Under the pieces are notes generated by a model, which worked only from the letters and a program-made list of their open reading frames with translations, was not told the origin of the DNA and searched no databases. A DNA stretch of 45,110 nt from an uncultured Acidimicrobiales bacterium (GTDB taxonomy: Bacteria > Actinomycetota > Acidimicrobiia > Acidimicrobiales > SHLQ01), in assembly GCA_938023735.1 (NCBI GenBank), contig CALJDK010000020.1, forward strand, positions 1-45,110. Direction: 5' to 3'. Both the position numbers and the translations under genes were made by a program. Shown here in pieces: positions 40,817-45,110 of the stretch (position 1 is the stretch's first letter; every line of letters begins with the position of its first letter).

Positions 40817-41605
40817 TTACATCGTGAAGCGTAGATTTCGGGCGGCGTGTTCGCCGAGGGTGGCGTCGCCTTCCCAGCCGATGTCGCCCGAATCGATTGG
40901 TTCCTGGGGGTCGACGCGACCGCAGGCGAGCAACGAAAAGGTGAGTGAGTCAGCAACCAACGTTGCGGTTGGCTCGTCGATGGGGTCAACCACTTTGGCC
41001 CGACCATCAACGGCGACATAGATCTTCTTCTCGACCGGTCCGGTGATCTCAAAGCAGATCGACTGGCCGTCCTCAAGACCAATCTTCTTTCCGGCGATGT
41101 AGCCGATGGAGCCTTCGATCTCTTCGAACGACTGCTCGGCCACCGGTCCATCGGTGTTGCCGGGCTTGCCCAGCGGAACTCGCATGTCTTGCTCGTGGGT
41201 CCACAGATCGAAGATCCGGATGGCCATGAATCGTCCGTAGGTTTGCAGGCCAACGGGAGTAAGCGATGGTGTGTCGAACTGCTCGTCGGTGAGCGCCTCG
41301 AGTTCGGCACGGCGACCCGCGAAAATCTCCAAGAGCTTGGCTTGTAGCTCGGCCGAGCTCATGTCGGCCGATGCCTTCATGAACTCGCCAGCCTTATCGA
41401 ACGGCGGCGGATCTTCGGCCGACGCTGGAAACCAGCCCAACAAAACGCTCTCGATGGCCGCCGTGTGAGCGACGACGCCGTGCACGGTCCAGTCGGGGCA
41501 AAGCGACTGGACGTTCCACTCATCGTCGGTGAGGTTTGCGGTGAACTCGGCGAAAGTATCGAAGGCGGTGAGGTGATTGTCGACAGTGCGTTGGCGTTGG
41601 CTCAT
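40817..41605 (-). CDS. mycothiol-dependent maleylpyruvate isomerase (MDMPI)-type DinB-fold protein
   Basis: 262 residues. The N-terminal four-helix DinB-like domain (about 8-165) has the metal ligands H47 and E52 (CPDWTVHGVVAHTAAIE) and the later FDLWTHEQDMR with its His. The C-terminal domain (about 170-262) is the SCP2-like MDMPI C-terminal fold (ICFEITGPVEKKIYVAVDGR, ADSLTFSLLACGR). Such proteins use mycothiol, the actinobacterial thiol. The substrate is unknown. It lies 11 bases or so after the acyl-CoA dehydrogenase gene, probably in one operon. Confidence 0.88.
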   Translation of the reverse strand: MSQRQRTVDNHLTAFDTFAEFTANLTDDEWNVQSLCPDWTVHGVVAHTAAIESVLLGWFPASAEDPPPFDKAGEFMKASADMSSAELQAKLLEIFAGRRAELEALTDEQFDTPSLTPVGLQTYGRFMAIRIFDLWTHEQDMRVPLGKPGNTDGPVAEQSFEEIEGSIGYIAGKKIGLEDGQSICFEITGPVEKKIYVAVDGRAKVVDPIDEPTATLVADSLTFSLLACGRVDPQEPIDSGDIGWEGDATLGEHAARNLRFTM

Positions 41606-41615
41606 GGGAGGGATC

Positions 41616-42869
41616 CTATTGGTTCTTTGGAAGCTCGGCGAAAGGCGTGTCCTTCGCCGGTCCGGGCTCTTTCGGTAGACCGAGAACCCGTTCGCCGATG
41701 ATGTTGCGCTGCACCTGATCGGTTCCTCCGTAGATGGACGGCGCGGGCGAGAACAGGGTCATGTTTTGGATCATTCCCTCGCCTGCGGTGTCGCTACCCA
41801 TCACCATGCCGTCGGCCCCAATAACCGAGTTACCGACCTCGCGGTACTGCCGATTGAGTTCGGCGTTGATGAGCTTGGCGATATTGCCTTCGCCACCGGT
41901 CCGAGAGCCGCCCGCCTTCGCTCGCTGAGTGTTATAGCCGCTGACCTTTTCGAGCGAGTAGAGCTTCATGAGTTTCTGGCGGAGCACTGGGTCGGCGATG
42001 TTTCCGAGCTTCTGGGACACACCGATAAGCGACTGCGCCACGCTCTTGTGCGATCTACCGCTTCCTTGTCGGGCCTTGGCAGCGGGCCCGATGATGTCGG
42101 CACACTTCTTGTTGAGGTGACCGGCAATCTTGCCTGGCTGCACACCAATGGAGCCGGTTCCGCCGGCGCCGAGGCTGGCTCGTTCCTCGCCGAGGGTGGT
42201 ATTTGCCACTCGCCAACCCATACCGGTTTCGGCGATTCGGTTGTCGTCGTGCACACGGGCGTCAGTGATGAACACCTCGTTGAACAGCGCCGCCCCGGTC
42301 ATCTCGACCAGCGGGCGAACGTCGACGCCGTCCTGGAGCATCTCGAACGCAAAGTACGAAATGCCCTGATGCTTGGGTTGGTCGGCATCGGTGCGGGCAA
42401 TGAGCATTCCCATGTCGGCGTGATGGCCCGACGAGGTCCATACCTTCTGGCCGTTCACCACCCACTCGTCGCCGTCGCGTTCGGCCTTGGTTTGAAGCCC
42501 GGCCAGGTCTGAGCCGGCGCCCGGTTCACTGAACAGCTGGCACCAGGCACTCTGGCCATTGAGGATCTGCGGAACGAACCGGTCGATCTGTTCCTGGGTG
42601 GCGTGGGCCGCAAGGGTTGGTGCCGCGAGCATGGTGCCGAGCCCGATCGGCGGGCCGATGACATTCATCTCGCCCATCGTTTGGCTCACCGCTCGAGCAA
42701 GCGCACGTGGATAGCCGCGGCCACCGGCGTTCTCGGGAAGCATGGGGTGCGAGTACCGAGCGTCGGCCATCCGCTGCCACCATTCGGCGACGGTGATTTC
42801 GGGATCCCAGTTCTCTTCAACCCAGGCCGTTGCCTCGGCTACCACTTGTTCACGGGTGAGTTCAGACAT
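41616..42869 (-). CDS. acyl-CoA dehydrogenase family protein (FadE-like)
   Basis: 417 residues. FSEPGAGSDLAGLQTKAERDGDEWVVNGQKVWTS, read in parts, is the FAD/substrate segment; the end SIYGGTDQVQRNIIGERVLG is the form seen in many actinobacterial FadE proteins. In medium-chain enzymes the equivalent motif YEGT supplies the catalytic Glu; here it is YGGT. A basic insert (KKCADIIGPAAKARQGSGRS) lies in the middle domain. It heads a two-gene unit with the MDMPI-type protein. Confidence 0.92.
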   Translation of the reverse strand: MSELTREQVVAEATAWVEENWDPEITVAEWWQRMADARYSHPMLPENAGGRGYPRALARAVSQTMGEMNVIGPPIGLGTMLAAPTLAAHATQEQIDRFVPQILNGQSAWCQLFSEPGAGSDLAGLQTKAERDGDEWVVNGQKVWTSSGHHADMGMLIARTDADQPKHQGISYFAFEMLQDGVDVRPLVEMTGAALFNEVFITDARVHDDNRIAETGMGWRVANTTLGEERASLGAGGTGSIGVQPGKIAGHLNKKCADIIGPAAKARQGSGRSHKSVAQSLIGVSQKLGNIADPVLRQKLMKLYSLEKVSGYNTQRAKAGGSRTGGEGNIAKLINAELNRQYREVGNSVIGADGMVMGSDTAGEGMIQNMTLFSPAPSIYGGTDQVQRNIIGERVLGLPKEPGPAKDTPFAELPKNQ

Positions 42870-42892
42870 GGGTGACTGACTAATCGCCCGGT

Positions 42893-42943
42893 GTCCGCCC
42901 CGTCAAAAGACGGCGCCTTGGAAGGACGGCTCCCTTAGCGGAC
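42893..42943. other. multi-branched stem structure between peptidase and acyl-CoA dehydrogenase genes
   Basis: GTCCGC (42893-42898) pairs with GCGGAC (42938-42943), enclosing CCGTC-aaaa-GACGG (42900-42913) and the palindrome CCTTGGAAGG (42916-42925). It begins a few bases after the YugP-type stop codon on the minus strand. No U-tract; a terminator or leader structure is possible. Confidence 0.4.
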
Positions 42944-42948
42944 GGTGT

Positions 42949-43632
42949 TCAAACAACGAAGCGGCTACGGCTTCGAGCAAACAGTGTTGCGAAGTAGGCG
43001 ATGCTCGTTGCGGCGGCGGCAACGTAGGTGAGCGCGGCCGCCCGCAAGACTTTTTCGACGCCATCGCGCTGCGCTGGGTCCGATAGCCCGAGCCGCTCGA
43101 GGTTGTTGAGGGCCCGACGACTGGCGTTGAACTCCACCGGCAACGTCGCGATCTGGAAGATCATCATGCCGGCAAGCAGGAAGACGCCGATCTGCAGAAT
43201 TGATTTGCTGCCGGTCATAAACCCAACGATCGCCACCATTGGTCCAAACCGCGATCCCAGTGCGGCCATCGGTACCAGAAACTTCCGCAGCTTGAGGCGC
43301 AGGTCGTCGCTGGCATCTTGCAACGCATGGCCGGCCTCGTGAGCCGACACCGCCATCGCAGCCACACTTCGCTCGCCAAAGTTGGTGCGTGAAAGCCGAA
43401 GGATGTCTTTGACCGGGTCGTAGTGGTCGGTGAGTTTGCCACGCACCCTCTGGATTTCGACGTTGTTGACGCCGTTGTCGCGGAGGATCGCCGCTGCCGT
43501 TTCGGCGCCGGTAACCCCGTGCTGATTCGGCACGCGGCTCCACTGCTTGTAGGTCCGTTTCAGCTTCCACTTCACGTAGAACGAAGCCGCGAAACAGAAA
43601 CCAGCGATCAGATACAAAAGCCCAGCACTCAT
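42949..43632 (-). CDS. YugP-type membrane zinc metallopeptidase
   Basis: 227 residues. An N-terminal helix (about 3-20), the HEAGH zinc motif (H98, E99, H102) within AVSAHEAGHALQDA, then two or three further helices (about 118-165) and LPVEFNASRRAL with the likely third ligand Glu, and a final helix. This order is that of PF04298 peptidases. The substrate is unknown. Confidence 0.93.
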   Translation of the reverse strand: MSAGLLYLIAGFCFAASFYVKWKLKRTYKQWSRVPNQHGVTGAETAAAILRDNGVNNVEIQRVRGKLTDHYDPVKDILRLSRTNFGERSVAAMAVSAHEAGHALQDASDDLRLKLRKFLVPMAALGSRFGPMVAIVGFMTGSKSILQIGVFLLAGMMIFQIATLPVEFNASRRALNNLERLGLSDPAQRDGVEKVLRAAALTYVAAAATSIAYFATLFARSRSRFVV

Positions 43633-43670
43633 ACCCGCACCCTAACGAACGCCGTTTCACCCCGAAAACT

Positions 43671-43728
43671 GACACTGGTGTCAGACACGAGTGTCAGCGT
43701 CACGACACAGGTGTCTGACACGAGTGTC
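43671..43728. repeat. four palindromic GACAC...GTGTC elements in two pairs
   Basis: GACACTGGTGTC (43671-43682), GACACGAGTGTC (43684-43695), GACACAGGTGTC (43704-43715) and GACACGAGTGTC (43717-43728). Within each pair the step is 13 bases and the pairs repeat at 33 bases. They fill most of the 116-base gap after the selenoprotein stop and before the peptidase start. Confidence 0.85.
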
Positions 43729-43748
43729 GCGTTTGGGATTATTGGGGG

Positions 43749-44903
43749 CTAGCGGTGGCCGGGGGCCATGTAGAACCAGAAGCCAAAGGGTGCACCTTGG
43801 GCTTCCATGGCCTTGCGGGCAGCGAGCATGGTTTTGCCAGCTTCGGTGGTTTCGAAGAACCAAGCTTCGGCGGCGCGTCCACCGGGCGGAGGGCCTTCGA
43901 CCAACTCGAGGGCGGCCTCTTCGTAGTAGGTGCGAATATCGTGCGCTGCGGCGACGGTGTTCTTGCCGGGGATCTTCACATCGTCTTTCCAGTGCGCTCC
44001 CTCGACGATCTGATGGAACACGTCGAGAGCTGCGGGCACGCCGTCGGCGTCGAACGACCGGCCCACCGACGTGCCGCGCTTCGCTACCGATCGGTCGTAC
44101 GCCTTGCGCATACCGTTGGCCTCATCGACCGCCGCCGGAAGGTTGGGGTCGAACCGAGCCGGCATCTGGCAAGCGATAGGTTCTTCGCTGGCTTCGATGA
44201 CCTCGGGATGCTCGTGCAGGGCCGGACCAGAAGTTTCGGCCAACGTCGCAAAGGCCCGCATCAACACATCGGTCTGGAAGTCGGCATCGAGCGGTTTACC
44301 CAACGGGCGACCCAGCGGAAACTGACAGTGAAGAGCTCGAGGTGGGGCGACTAGCTGCACAACATCCTTCATCGAGGACAAAACAACGGTGGCAAGGCCA
44401 GCGGCTTCGAACACATGGGCAAGCACACTCACGGTGCGCGTGCAGAGCGGTCAAACCGGGGTGAGCACCACGATGTCGACGCCTTCGGCCACCATCGCCG
44501 CCGCCGCTGCCGGGCCAGAATCGATACGTATCGTGGCGACATCATCGGGCTGATTGCCAGCAAACGAGTAGTGCTTGGCTGCCACGTCGCCGATGACGCC
44601 GGCGCTGGCCAGCTCTTCGAGTCGGTCGATTGGGTACACGACGTTCAGGTCGATAGCGAAACCGTTACGGTCGAAGTTGGGACTCCAGTGACCAAGTTTC
44701 AAGTTGCGCTCGGCCCGGTCGAGCGCCCGGTAACTGGTGTCGGTGTTGGTGAATGCATCGTCGGCAGCCGTGTGAAGAGCGGCCGACGTAACGATGGCCA
44801 CCGTCGCCTCGGCGAGCGGCTTGGGCGTCACAAACGCGGCGTCGGAAAACTCGGGGGCGGGCAAGGTGCCGGAGTGGCTTCGCATGGCCTGGTCGCCGGA
44901 CAT
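43749..44903 (-). CDS. glycine/sarcosine/betaine/D-proline reductase B-family selenoprotein with in-frame UGA
   Basis: 384 residues if the TGA at 44453-44451 is read as selenocysteine 151. Upstream: VALV-like VAIVTSAALHTAADDAF, NVVYPIDRLEELASAGVIG and HYSFAG, then EGVDIVVLTPV; the next codons give U-PLCTRTVSVLAHVFEAAG. The run TPV-U-PLCTRTV, with a UxxC redox pair, is the family's catalytic site (GrdB/PrdB). Homology continues for 230 residues after the UGA in the same frame (APPRALHCQFPLGRPLGKP). A SECIS hairpin follows at the standard distance. The ATG at 44903 has GAGG before it. Read conventionally, the gene would be annotated as two truncated ORFs. Confidence 0.9.
44423..44439 (-). promoter_or_regulatory. 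bacterial SECIS element
   Basis: Eleven bases after the UGA, the message folds as GCGCAC, loop CGUGA, GUGUGC: a 6-base-pair stem with one G-U pair and a GU in the 5-base loop, 17 bases overall. This position and size match the upper SECIS hairpin bound by SelB in E. coli fdhF. Confidence 0.7.
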
Positions 44904-45015
44904 ATCTGGAACCTCTTCGGTAGGACGGCCCGTGCCAATGCAGCAACGGGAGTATCGATGGATCGTAGCGAGTCGTTTCCGTCACAAGGAAATGAGCGAA
45001 CCGATAGCAATCGGG

Positions 45016-45021
45016 TATAAC
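45016..45021 (+). promoter_or_regulatory. -10 box for a leaderless acyl-CoA dehydrogenase transcript
   Basis: TATAAC lies exactly six bases before the ATG at 45028, with no Shine-Dalgarno sequence. Same geometry as at 17224 and 31127. Confidence 0.5.
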
Positions 45022-45027
45022 GAAGAC

Positions 45028-45110
45028 ATGTTCATTCGCCTCACCGATGACGAAGAAGCCATCGACGACGTCTTTCGCGATTTCTTCACCAGCGAGAGTG
45101 GACCCGAAAC
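45028..45110 (+). CDS. acyl-CoA dehydrogenase, N-terminal fragment (window edge)
   Basis: Only 27 complete codons are visible: MFIRLTDDEEAIDDVFRDFF and a Glu/Ser-rich continuation. The LTDDQ-like opening and FFxxE helix are the usual start of actinobacterial acyl-CoA dehydrogenases. The remainder lies outside. Divergent from the selenoprotein. Confidence 0.6.
   Translation, partial: MFIRLTDDEEAIDDVFRDFFTSESGPE

Noticed and set aside
44451-44903. Separate 150-codon gene ending at the TGA, with a second gene from a GTG at 44432
   Set aside because: Both are in the same frame, the conserved reductase site spans the TGA, and a SECIS hairpin follows; one selenoprotein is the better reading.

Overview
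The window is about 62-65% GC by eye and reads as a chromosomal segment of a free-living, probably marine actinobacterium, most likely class Acidimicrobiia (Ilumatobacter-like). The class assignment is an inference. It rests on a DivIVA protein, a mycothiol-dependent isomerase-type protein, many acyl-CoA dehydrogenases, short-chain dehydrogenases (SDRs) and P450 catabolic genes, a Liv-type binding protein with an acidic Glu-Ala-Met-Glu-Asp linker, and genes that appear leaderless (TANNNT, six bases, then the start codon).

Layout. 1-8448 (minus strand): a tightly overlapping operon running binding protein, LivF, LivH, a LivM-LivG fusion, a GntR/FCD regulator, acyl-CoA dehydrogenase, zinc alcohol dehydrogenase and a glutamine-synthetase-like ligase cut by the window edge. 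8624-12479 (plus): a gamma-glutamyl hydrolase (PuuD type), a second class I amidotransferase, a second glutamine-synthetase-like ligase and a phytanoyl-CoA-dioxygenase-like enzyme. Together these look like uptake and gamma-glutamylation-dependent catabolism of an amine or amino-acid-like compound. 12512-19783: an MFS exporter and a divergent oxidative cluster (ABM protein, SDR, aldehyde dehydrogenase, SDR on minus; P450, hydroxyisobutyrate-dehydrogenase-like enzyme, carboxymuconolactone-decarboxylase-like protein on plus). 19893-23779: a Crp/Fnr regulator, a DivIVA protein and a two-gene ABC-2 transporter preceded by a striking operator-like array.

23817-26916 (minus): the recombination and replication block dnaX, ybaB, recR. 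27027-35340: a mixed set (zinc ADH, SDR, hemolysin III/PAQR, PLP decarboxylase, an unrecognised protein, a polytopic membrane protein with a glycosyltransferase-methyltransferase fusion, a limonene-epoxide-hydrolase-like protein). 35391-35842: a structured noncoding stretch, tRNA-Ser(GGA) and the SRP RNA. 35856-39865 (minus): a TadA homologue that has lost its catalytic and zinc residues, followed by a 1159-residue secreted protein of nine tandem neocarzinostatin-like domains. 39990-45110: a GNAT acetyltransferase, a mycothiol-isomerase-type protein, an acyl-CoA dehydrogenase, a YugP-type zinc peptidase, a selenoprotein of the glycine/proline reductase B family whose in-frame UGA is followed by a bacterial-type SECIS hairpin, and the start of another acyl-CoA dehydrogenase.

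The strongest points are the selenoprotein (a plain ORF caller would split it in two), the nine-domain neocarzinostatin-like surface protein, the dead-looking TadA, and several intergenic arrays of short palindromic repeats (11436-11639, 21542-21581, 40595-40733, 43671-43728). No insertion sequence, transposase, integrase or CRISPR array was seen.
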